A stretch of 47,228 nucleotides of DNA from positions 1-47,228 of the forward strand of contig JAGNDO010000039.1 of the NCBI GenBank assembly GCA_018003515.1, given 5' to 3'. The notes beneath the pieces are model-generated. The model saw nothing but the letters and a program-made list of their open reading frames with translations. It did no database searches and had not been told where the DNA came from. The position numbers and the translations under genes are program-made. Source of the stretch: Caldilineaceae bacterium. Lineage in GTDB: Bacteria > Chloroflexota > Anaerolineae > Caldilineales > Caldilineaceae. Below, in pieces: positions 8,116 through 14,166 of the stretch (position 1 is its first letter; each line of letters starts with the position of its first letter).

Positions 8116-8568
8116 CTAAATCGGCAACGCCGTCAAATTCTTCACCTCCGCCAGGGCCAGGCTGGTGTGGATGCGCCCGATGCCGGGGACCGGGGTGAGG
8201 CGGTCCACGACGAAGCGTTCCAGATCCTGGCGGTTGCGGATGGCGACTTTGAGCAAATAATCGGACTCACCGGTGACGTGGTGGCATTCCAACACCTCGG
8301 GCAAGTCCTGCACTGCGGCCCGGAAGTCGGCCACGGTCTGCGGGGTGTGCTGCTTGAGGCTGATGTGGATGAAGCAGAGCATGTCATAGCCCAACTGTCC
8401 CCAGTCCAGGAGGGCCACATAGCCGTTGATGATGCCGGCCTCTTCCAGCCTCCGCACCCTGGCGTGGACGGCGGGGGGGGACAGGTTGACCCGCCGGGCC
8501 AGGTCCGCGTTGCTGATGCGGCCATCGGTCTGTAAGATTTGTAAAATAGCTCGGTCTAATTCGTCCAC
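8116..8568 (-). CDS. Lrp/AsnC-family transcriptional regulator
   Basis: About 150 residues from a GTG that is preceded by AGAGGAGAG; an upstream ATG 45 bases away has no ribosome binding site. The N-terminal AsnC-type winged helix reads LDRAILQILQTDGRISNADL and continues with ARRVNLSPPAVHARVRRLEE. The C-terminal RAM ligand-binding domain has the usual VLECHHVTGESDYLLKV core. Such proteins bind amino acids and form octamers on DNA. Its placement directly upstream of tyrosine phenol-lyase on the same strand suggests a tyrosine- or aromatic-responsive switch; that link is inference from position. Confidence 0.9.
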   Translation of the reverse strand: MDELDRAILQILQTDGRISNADLARRVNLSPPAVHARVRRLEEAGIINGYVALLDWGQLGYDMLCFIHISLKQHTPQTVADFRAAVQDLPEVLECHHVTGESDYLLKVAIRNRQDLERFVVDRLTPVPGIGRIHTSLALAEVKNLTALPI

Positions 8569-8621
8569 GGTTCTCTCCTCTGTCGTTTGGATCTTATCAT
8601 GAAACAGGAACAAAGTCTATG

Positions 8622-8649
8622 ATTATTCTGTGATTTTACTATAATTCAA
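8622..8649 (-). promoter_or_regulatory. Possible promoter of the Lrp-type regulator
   Basis: On the minus strand TTGAAT (plus 8644-8649) is 16 bases from AATAAT (plus 8622-8627), in a locally AT-rich stretch about 55 bp upstream of the GTG start. This is only a consensus reading. Confidence 0.35.
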
Positions 8650-8812
8650 AACAAACACAACTAATAACAACTGTTTGCCATACAATAGTCCATTTTCATA
8701 TAAAGAATCCCAGGAAATGCCGAAGAAATGAAAGCCCCCAAAGGGTCACCCATGTCCAGATCGCCGTCGGGAAGAAAAACCCCCGTGGCAGAATCGAGGT
8801 CTGTCCAAAGAT

Positions 8813-8914
8813 TTGTAAGCGTTCGTCCCCACCCCCACCCCCCCGACCCCCAACTTTGGGGAGAACTCTCCACAACCTCCCCCAGAATTGGGGGCCGGGG
8901 GGCGACGCTTACAA
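8813..8914. repeat. Family E hairpin with G-quadruplex-forming run, inside a 474-bp gene-free stretch
   Basis: Outer arms TTTGTAAGCG / CGCTTACAAA enclose C-rich and G-rich blocks (CCCCCAACTTTGGGG and CCCCCAGAATTGGGGG). The minus strand holds four G-runs separated by loops of 2, 1 and 1 bases (8827-8851), a strong quadruplex pattern. A related block occurs at 16808-16863. The rest of 8569-9042 shows only AT-rich regulator promoter sequence and the leader of the next operon; no gene is evident. Confidence 0.6.
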
Positions 8915-9042
8915 AGATTTTGCCATGTGGTTGACCTCAGCCCTTCTCGGTGGTATGCTGAAGACGTTGATTCGCTGCCGTTGTTGGCTCTACCGGGCGA
9001 TCCCCCCGGATTCAGGATCCCCGCCGGTGAAAGGAGTCCGTC

Positions 9043-9498
9043 ATGGAAGATATCCAGGTTATGATGATTGGGGTGTGGGTAGTTGCCGCAGCCTTTTTCC
9101 TTATAGTTGAGATCTTCACAGTCAGCTTTTTTATCTCCTGCTTTGGCGTAGGGGCCATCGCTGCCGCGGGGGTAGCCTTCATCAATGCTACAGCCTACGG
9201 CTGGCAGATGGGGGTCTTTGTCCTGGTCTCTGCCATCGCCGTGGCCTTGACCCGCTCTTTTGCCGACCGCGTCTCTGGCAAGCAGATAGAGAATTTCGGC
9301 GTGGATCGACTGCCAGGCCAATCCGGCGTGGTGGTCCAGGCCATCGATCCCACCACTGGGAGCGGGCGGGTACGGGTGTCCCGGGAAGAGTGGCGGGCCG
9401 ACTCGGCCAACATGGATGCCATTGAAGTCGGGTGCATGATCGAAGTGATCAATATCGACGGCACCCACCTGGTGGTACAGCGGCGTACGCAACAGTAA
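9043..9498 (+). CDS. NfeD-family membrane protein, short form
   Basis: 151 residues: two to three N-terminal membrane segments (about residues 5-70), then a soluble OB-fold domain (LPGQSGVVVQAIDPTTGSGR, ending GTHLVVQR). This is the short NfeD architecture without the ClpP-like protease part. NfeD proteins pair with stomatin/SPFH proteins in membrane microdomains, and the next gene is exactly such a partner. The start follows GAAAGGAG at a normal distance. Probably the first gene of a two-gene transcript, although a family H hairpin lies between the two genes. Confidence 0.88.
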   Translation: MEDIQVMMIGVWVVAAAFFLIVEIFTVSFFISCFGVGAIAAAGVAFINATAYGWQMGVFVLVSAIAVALTRSFADRVSGKQIENFGVDRLPGQSGVVVQAIDPTTGSGRVRVSREEWRADSANMDAIEVGCMIEVINIDGTHLVVQRRTQQ

Positions 9499-9508
9499 AC
9501 AGTACTCC

Positions 9509-9549
9509 ACGAATCTTCACGAAGCAAAGGTTGCGTGAGGATTCGTGGA
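9509..9549. repeat. Family H hairpin between nfeD-like and stomatin-like genes
   Basis: CCACGAATCTTCACG is answered by CGTGAGGATTCGTGG around a short loop. It is followed by GCGTTTTATAAC, so partial termination between the two genes is possible. The same unit is used in the longer hairpin at 35529-35600. Confidence 0.6.
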
Positions 9550-9617
9550 GCGTTTTATAACATTTTCGGTCTTTGGCCCAGTCATGCTGGGTTCCGCTCC
9601 CCCCACAGGAGGATAAA

Positions 9618-10520
9618 ATGGACGCTGGAGCTGTTGGTATAATGGCCCTCTTGGTTTTGATGGCGGTGCTGGTCTTTGTGGTGGCCATCACCGGTGTGAA
9701 GATTGTCTCTCCCTATGAAAAGGGGGTGGTGGAGCGGCTGGGCCGCTATACGCGTACCGCCCAATCGGGCCTGACCCTGATTCTGCCCTTCTTGGATACC
9801 CTGCGCAAGGTGGACATGCGGGAACAGGTGGTGGATGTGCCGCCCCAAGAGGTGATCACCAAGGACAATGTGGTGGTCACGGTGGATGCCATTGTCTATT
9901 TTGAGGCCACGGACCCGGTCAAGCTGGTCTACAATGTGGCGGATTTTTACAATGCCGCTACCAAGCTGGCCCAGACCAACCTGCGTAACGTGGTGGGTGA
10001 GATGGAGCTGGATCAGGCCCTGACTTCCCGGGACCGCATCAACGCCAAGCTGCGGGAGGTGCTGGACGATGCCACGGACAAATGGGGTGTGCGTATCGTG
10101 CGGGTGGAGATCAAGCGCATCGATCCGCCCGCAGACGTCACCCAGGCCATGCACCGCCAGATGAAGGCCGAGCGGGAAAAGCGCGCCCAGATCCTGGACG
10201 CCGAAGGCTCACGCCAGGCCGCCATTTTGGAGTCAGAGGGCCAGGCCCTGGCCGTGCGCCAGGTGGCCGACGCCGAGCGCTACCGGCTGGAAGCCGTGGC
10301 CAAGGGTGAGTCCGAGGCCATCACCATCGTCTTCAACGCCATCAAGGCCGCCCAGCCGGACGACAAGCTGATCGCCATCCGCTATTTGGATGCCCTGAAG
10401 GAGATCGCCAATGGCAGCGCCAGCAAGGTCTTTATTCCTTACGAGGCCAGCGGCGTCTTGGGGGCTTTGGGGGGAATCAAGGAGCTGTTTAAGGTGGACA
10501 GCACAGAGGGCAGCGGGTAG
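9618..10520 (+). CDS. Stomatin-like SPFH-domain protein (QmcA/slipin type)
   Basis: 300 residues: one N-terminal membrane anchor (about 5-30), the SPFH domain beginning [19 protein letters not shown] and containing [20 protein letters not shown] and a conserved [19 protein letters not shown], then a coiled-coil region rich in AE.R..A (about 190-250). This is the bacterial stomatin/slipin group that partners NfeD. The start has CAGGAGG a few bases upstream; an earlier ATG 45 bases away lacks one. Role: scaffold of membrane protein complexes, probably in quality control; the exact client is unknown. Confidence 0.92.
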   Translation: MDAGAVGIMALLVLMAVLVFVVAITGVKIVSPYEKGVVERLGRYTRTAQSGLTLILPFLDTLRKVDMREQVVDVPPQEVITKDNVVVTVDAIVYFEATDPVKLVYNVADFYNAATKLAQTNLRNVVGEMELDQALTSRDRINAKLREVLDDATDKWGVRIVRVEIKRIDPPADVTQAMHRQMKAEREKRAQILDAEGSRQAAILESEGQALAVRQVADAERYRLEAVAKGESEAITIVFNAIKAAQPDDKLIAIRYLDALKEIANGSASKVFIPYEASGVLGALGGIKELFKVDSTEGSG

Positions 10521-10553
10521 GCTGCCACCCGGTTTGTCAATCGCATAGCACGG

Positions 10554-10588
10554 AAAACGTCCGGCCTTCTCCAAGGCCGGACGTTTTT
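10554..10588 (+). terminator. Intrinsic terminator after the stomatin-like gene
   Basis: The 15-bp perfect stem AAAACGTCCGGCCTT pairs with AAGGCCGGACGTTTT across a CTCC loop and runs into a T-tract. It lies 34 bp after the stop codon. Confidence 0.9.
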
Positions 10589-10628
10589 GTGCCACAGAGT
10601 CGCAAAATCTTGCGTCTCCACTTGCAAA

Positions 10629-10723
10629 AATCAATAAAATTGATTGAAATATAAAGAAAATCAATAAGTATATCAACAATATCAATATTGGGTATTGACA
10701 AACTCAATTTTTAGATGTAGACT
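10629..10723 (+). promoter_or_regulatory. Promoter with ATCAAT operator repeats
   Basis: TTGACA (10695-10700) is 17 bases from TAGACT (10718-10723). Just upstream is a very AT-rich run with a perfect palindrome AATCAAT-AAA-ATTGATT (10629-10645) and further ATCAATA/ATCAACA/TATTGA copies to 10700. The arrangement resembles an array of regulator sites for the operon starting at 10809. The motifs are visible; the regulator is unknown, but the DUF2089 protein of the operon has a helix-turn-helix and could autoregulate. Confidence 0.6.
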
Positions 10724-10808
10724 CTTAAACAAGAAGCACAAGTGACGCAGAATCTCATAAACGAGACTTCAGGTTCGGATCCCAGGAGGATTCCAAAAGG
10801 AGGGAACG

Positions 10809-11027
10809 ATGACTAGCTACGAACTCAATTTCGCTCAAGATCACCAGGCCGCCATGTTGCGCGAATCCATGAAAGAGCAGTGGCTGCGTGAGGCTCGACT
10901 TGGCCAGCCCAGCAAGGGCCAACGTATGGTTGTGGCCGCCGGTGAGGCCTTGGAAGCTGCCGGTGGCTGGCTGAAACGGCGGGGGGCGGCTGACCGGGGC
11001 TATGCGGGGATTCCGGTTCTCCAATAG
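10809..11027 (+). CDS. Small hypothetical protein (72 aa)
   Basis: A 72-residue, charged, helix-prone protein with a strong ribosome binding site AAGGAGG seven bases before ATG. The central segment QRMVVAAGEALEAAGGWLKR looks amphipathic; no membrane segment and no known domain. It is the first gene after a well-formed promoter and about 100 bp upstream of the DUF2089 gene, so it belongs to that transcript. Function unknown; small leader proteins of this type often accompany envelope-stress loci, but nothing in the sequence proves that. Confidence 0.65.
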   Translation: MTSYELNFAQDHQAAMLRESMKEQWLREARLGQPSKGQRMVVAAGEALEAAGGWLKRRGAADRGYAGIPVLQ

Positions 11028-11128
11028 TCGCCAGTTCACAGATCTGGCAGTCTGGCCCACGAGGCCGCGCTTCACTGCAAGATCGCCAAATTCAACAAAA
11101 AAGAACGGTTCATCGAAAGGACCAGCCC

Positions 11129-11512
11129 ATGAGACCCTTACCGACCCAATGCCCCATCTCTGGCGGGGAGATTGTTGTCACCCGTTTTTATTGCCCGGAC
11201 AGTGATATCACCGTGGAGGGACGCTTTTATGTGGCCGCCCCCTTTGCCCAACTCACACCGGAGCAGGTCAATTTTGTGGAGGCCTTTGTGCGCAACGAGG
11301 GCAAGATCAACCGCATGGAAGAAGAGTTGAGCCTCTCCTATCCCACCATCCGCAGCCGCCTGCACGAGGTGATCCGCAGCCTGGGCTATGAGCCGGGCCG
11401 GGACGAAAGCCCGGTTGGGTTGAGCGAGGCGGACCGGCGTCGTATCCTGGAGGATTTGGATGCGGGCAAGATCGCCGCCGATGAGGCCATGCGCCTGTTG
11501 CAGGGTGCGTGA
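11129..11512 (+). CDS. DUF2089-type protein (degenerate zinc ribbon, HTH, SHOCT-like tail)
   Basis: 127 residues. Layout: an N-terminal knuckle pair CPISGGEIVVTRFYCPDSD, a sigma-like helix-turn-helix (LTPEQVNFVEAFVRNEGKIN followed by RMEEELSLSYPTIRSRLHEV) and a C-terminal helix pair (RRRILEDLDAGKIAADEAMR). In typical DUF2089 proteins both knuckles are CPxC; here the second cysteine of each is serine, so zinc binding is doubtful. The C-terminal motif recurs in the next two genes. Probable DNA-binding regulator of this locus. The ATG follows GAAAGGACC. Confidence 0.8.
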   Translation: MRPLPTQCPISGGEIVVTRFYCPDSDITVEGRFYVAAPFAQLTPEQVNFVEAFVRNEGKINRMEEELSLSYPTIRSRLHEVIRSLGYEPGRDESPVGLSEADRRRILEDLDAGKIAADEAMRLLQGA

Positions 11513-11596
11513 AACAAGAAACAACCGCCGAGCGGTCTTGGCGTCTTTGCGGTGAAGAAGCAACTTTTGAACGATTGTTATCACGGAGAGAAGATC

Positions 11597-12934
11597 ATGA
11601 AGCGACGTACGCTGAACACAGGCGACGCACCAAAGGTAGTGGTGGAAGCGAAGAAGGATTTGACCATCAGCGGCTGGGCGCAATCTGCCGTCACGGTGGA
11701 AACCGGGGTGGACGCCGAGTTGGTGATGGAGCAGAACGGCAATGTCATCACCATTGTCGGCGACAAAATGCATTTGCAGATGCCCCACGGGGCCACCTGC
11801 CTGGTGGAGAGTTGCGGTGGGCAGGCCATCCTGCGCCAGCTTGTCGGCCCCATCAGCCTGGGCAGCGTGGGCGGCGGTCTGATTCTGGAGTCCGTAGGCG
11901 GCCCGGACGCGCCGGTGCATGTGGAGAGCGTGGGCGGCGAGTTCTCTGCGGACGAGGTGGGTGGTCTCTTGACCGTGCAACTGGTGGGGGGCCATGCGGT
12001 GGTGACGGATGTGACCGGCCCCTGCGTGCTGGATCAAGTCGGCGGCCATCTGGAGTTGAGCCGAATGGGGGCCGGTTTTCGGGCCGAGGTGGGGGGCAAT
12101 GCCTCCCTGGATTTTTCCCCTGTTCCCGGCGCAAGCTACAGCGTGGAGGCGGGTGGCAGCATCCTGTGCGCCCTGCCCGATGATGCCAACGCCGAGTTGA
12201 GCATGGAAAGCCCGGTCTTTGCGGGCAAGGGCGGGAGCGGCGGACGGGGCGTGCTGTTGGGCGAAGGCGGCTCCACCATCCGCCTGGAGGCCGGCGGGGC
12301 CATCCGTCTAAACTATGCCGGCACGCTTCCCGCCGGTGCGGAAACCGGCGAGGACGATGACAATCATGGTTTCGGCCCAGATTTTGAGGCAGATTTTGGT
12401 CCAGATTTCGACATGGATATTGACCTGGATCTGGAAGAGTTTGGCATCCTGGCCGAGAGTTTTGCCACGGATCTGACCGCCAAGATCACCGCCAAGCTGG
12501 GCATCCTCTCCGAACGGCTGCCCGGCATGTTGTCCTCCGCCGGGCTGTCCGGTCAGGAGGTCGATGAGATCAGCCGCAAGGTGCGGGATGCCACCCTGCG
12601 GACGGCAGAGAGAGCCCAGGCCCAAGCGCAACGGGCCGCGGACAAGGCCACCCGCAAGGCCGAGCGCAAACTGGCCAAGGCCCGGCGTCAGATGGACCGG
12701 GAATCCTTCCGCAGCGGTGTCGCACGTCCATCAAGCCCGCCCCGTCCAACCCCGCCGCCCCGTCCATCCGCCGCGCCGGGTATTTTCGACGGCCCAGGCG
12801 CATCCGCTGCCCCCAAGCCCGCCCCGGTCAGCACCGAAGAGCGCATGATGATCCTGCGCATGTTGGACGAACGCAAGATCAGTGTCGCCCAGGCCGAGGA
12901 GTTGTTGGCCGCTATGGGTGGGGTGACGGCCTAG
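11597..12934 (+). CDS. LiaX/YvlB-like protein (beta-repeat DUF4097-like domain, SHOCT-like tail)
   Basis: 445 residues. Residues 10-230 are a series of short strands with repeating G-G-x spacing (SVGGGLILESVGG, ESVGGEFSADEVGG, DQVGGHLELSRMGAG), as in DUF4097-type beta-helical adhesin-like domains. Residues about 255-285 are very acidic. About 290-375 is helical with AQAQRAADKATRKAERK charged coiled-coil character, then a Pro-rich linker. The last 34 residues (EERMMILRMLDERKISVAQA and on) form the SHOCT-like helix pair that YvlB/LiaX proteins carry. No signal peptide, so probably cytoplasmic, perhaps membrane-associated. In Firmicutes such proteins modulate the cell-envelope stress response; function here is by analogy. 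The chosen ATG has CGGAGAGAA upstream. Confidence 0.7.
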   Translation: MKRRTLNTGDAPKVVVEAKKDLTISGWAQSAVTVETGVDAELVMEQNGNVITIVGDKMHLQMPHGATCLVESCGGQAILRQLVGPISLGSVGGGLILESVGGPDAPVHVESVGGEFSADEVGGLLTVQLVGGHAVVTDVTGPCVLDQVGGHLELSRMGAGFRAEVGGNASLDFSPVPGASYSVEAGGSILCALPDDANAELSMESPVFAGKGGSGGRGVLLGEGGSTIRLEAGGAIRLNYAGTLPAGAETGEDDDNHGFGPDFEADFGPDFDMDIDLDLEEFGILAESFATDLTAKITAKLGILSERLPGMLSSAGLSGQEVDEISRKVRDATLRTAERAQAQAQRAADKATRKAERKLAKARRQMDRESFRSGVARPSSPPRPTPPPRPSAAPGIFDGPGASAAPKPAPVSTEERMMILRMLDERKISVAQAEELLAAMGGVTA

Positions 12935-12984
12935 CCTGGCCGGTTTGGACCCCGAATTTTGGATGCATAGGACGGAGGGATCGT

Positions 12985-13377
12985 ATGGCAACAAGCGAAG
13001 AACGCATGAAAATCTTAAAGATGATCGACGAAGGCAAGATCACTGCGGAGGATGGGGCAAAACTGCTCACCGTCCTCAGCCGCAGCCCCGCCCCGGAGAA
13101 GGGCAGCCCGGGCAGCGAACGGGCGACTGCCGCCGGAGGACAGCCCCGCTGGCTACGCATCAAGGTGACGGATGTGCGCACGGGCCGCAGCAAGGCCACC
13201 GTCAACATCCCCATCGCCCTCTTGGATGCCGGGCTGAAGATCGGGGCCCACTTTGCGCCGGAGGTGGCGGGCGTCGATATGGAACAGATCCGCCAAGCCG
13301 CCCGTGGGGGCATGACCGGCAAGATCGTGGATGTGATCGACGATCATGGGGAGCATGTGGAGATTTTTGTTGACTGA
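12985..13377 (+). CDS. SHOCT-like (YvlB/LiaX N-terminal type) protein
   Basis: 130 residues. Residues 4-33 (EERMKILKMIDEGKITAEDG and on) are a clear SHOCT-like helix pair. A Ser/Pro/Gly linker (34-53) follows, then a globular part starting PRWLRIKVTDVRTGRSKATV, with short strands and amphipathic helices as seen in proteins annotated as DUF4097-associated. It lies 50 bp after the LiaX-like gene in the same direction. Its N-terminal motif is nearly the same as the C-terminal motif of the previous two proteins, which suggests the three interact through these helices or share a partner. Confidence 0.75.
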   Translation: MATSEERMKILKMIDEGKITAEDGAKLLTVLSRSPAPEKGSPGSERATAAGGQPRWLRIKVTDVRTGRSKATVNIPIALLDAGLKIGAHFAPEVAGVDMEQIRQAARGGMTGKIVDVIDDHGEHVEIFVD

Positions 13378-13385
13378 CAAGAAAT

Positions 13386-13462
13386 AACACGCGGATGGCG
13401 TGGATTGGGCGGATTTTCAAAGAAATCCGTTTTGCTCCATTCAATCAGCGTCATCCGCGTGC
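13386..13462. repeat. Family G hairpin before the small winged-helix-like gene
   Basis: CACGCGGATGGCG and the internal GGCGGATTTC segment are answered by GAAATCCG and CGTCATCCGCGTG. It ends about 17 bp before the ATG, so it is part of the leader of the following gene or a read-through terminator for the preceding one. Related units occur at 32322-32551. Confidence 0.55.
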
Positions 13463-13478
13463 TATTCCGGAGCATCAC

Positions 13479-13775
13479 ATGAAACTTTCGCCAGGCGAAG
13501 AAGCCGTCTTGCGGGCCGTGGCCCAGGGCGGCACCCTCAAAACCCACCGCAGCATGGACGGGGAGAAGCTCTCCAAACTTCACCCCTTGACCGCGCCCGC
13601 CTACGATGTTGACCCCACGGTGGTTGACGCCCTCAAACGGCGCAAACTGATCCGCAGCAACATGAAATTCCCCGCCGCCACCTATCTGCTCACGGATCGG
13701 GGGCGGGTGGTGGCGTCCGAATTGGCGGATTCGGACGGCGGACCGCTGGGGCCGCGCAACTACGCCACCTCTTGA
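13479..13775 (+). CDS. Small winged-helix-like protein (98 aa)
   Basis: 98 residues from an ATG preceded by CGGAG; upstream in-frame codons are encoded by the hairpin and were excluded. The sequence EEAVLRAVAQGGTLKTHRSM and VDALKRRKLIRSN...TYLLTDRGRVVASEL has the helix-helix-strand-strand pattern of small winged-helix proteins (compare the L-T-x-x-G-R-x-x-A motif of MarR/PadR-like wings). No family could be named. It follows the SHOCT-like gene by about 100 bp and may regulate the locus; DNA binding is inferred. Confidence 0.6.
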   Translation: MKLSPGEEAVLRAVAQGGTLKTHRSMDGEKLSKLHPLTAPAYDVDPTVVDALKRRKLIRSNMKFPAATYLLTDRGRVVASELADSDGGPLGPRNYATS

Positions 13776-13779
13776 CCGC

Positions 13780-13847
13780 AGAGCGCGCAGAGGAGGCGCA
13801 GAGATTTTAAGAAATCTCTGCGCCTCCTCTGCGCGCTCTGCGGTTAA
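13780..13847. terminator. Family I hairpin after the winged-helix-like gene
   Basis: Left GCAGAGCGCGCAGAGGAGGC and continuing GCAGAGATTT is mirrored by AAATCTCTGCGCCTCCTCTG and CGCGCTCTGC, nearly perfect arms of about 31 bp with a 2-6 base loop. Placed right after a stop codon; probable terminator in both directions. Between it and the metalloprotease start (14167) I see no gene. Confidence 0.7.
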
Positions 13848-14166
13848 ATTCCTACCGTCCCAACGCCGCCACCCCATCAAGTACCGGTTCATGGGGAATG
13901 TTGTGCCCCAAAGCAAATCGCCAATCACATAGTCCAGACAGATCTTGAATAGACTTTTGAAGAAAGTGATGAGACACATTTTCACACTCTTGGTGTAGAA
14001 TGGGGGCACTCCTCGGCGATCGACAATCGTTCCAAGGAATCCCCACAGCACCCGTGTTCTAGCGCGATTGCGGTGGGGGCTGACCACATCCCACCGCAGT
14101 GCGCTGATGGCTTGTCGAGGTTCAATCGACGGAACTCTGGCGCACAAGACCCGAAAGGACATCTGT

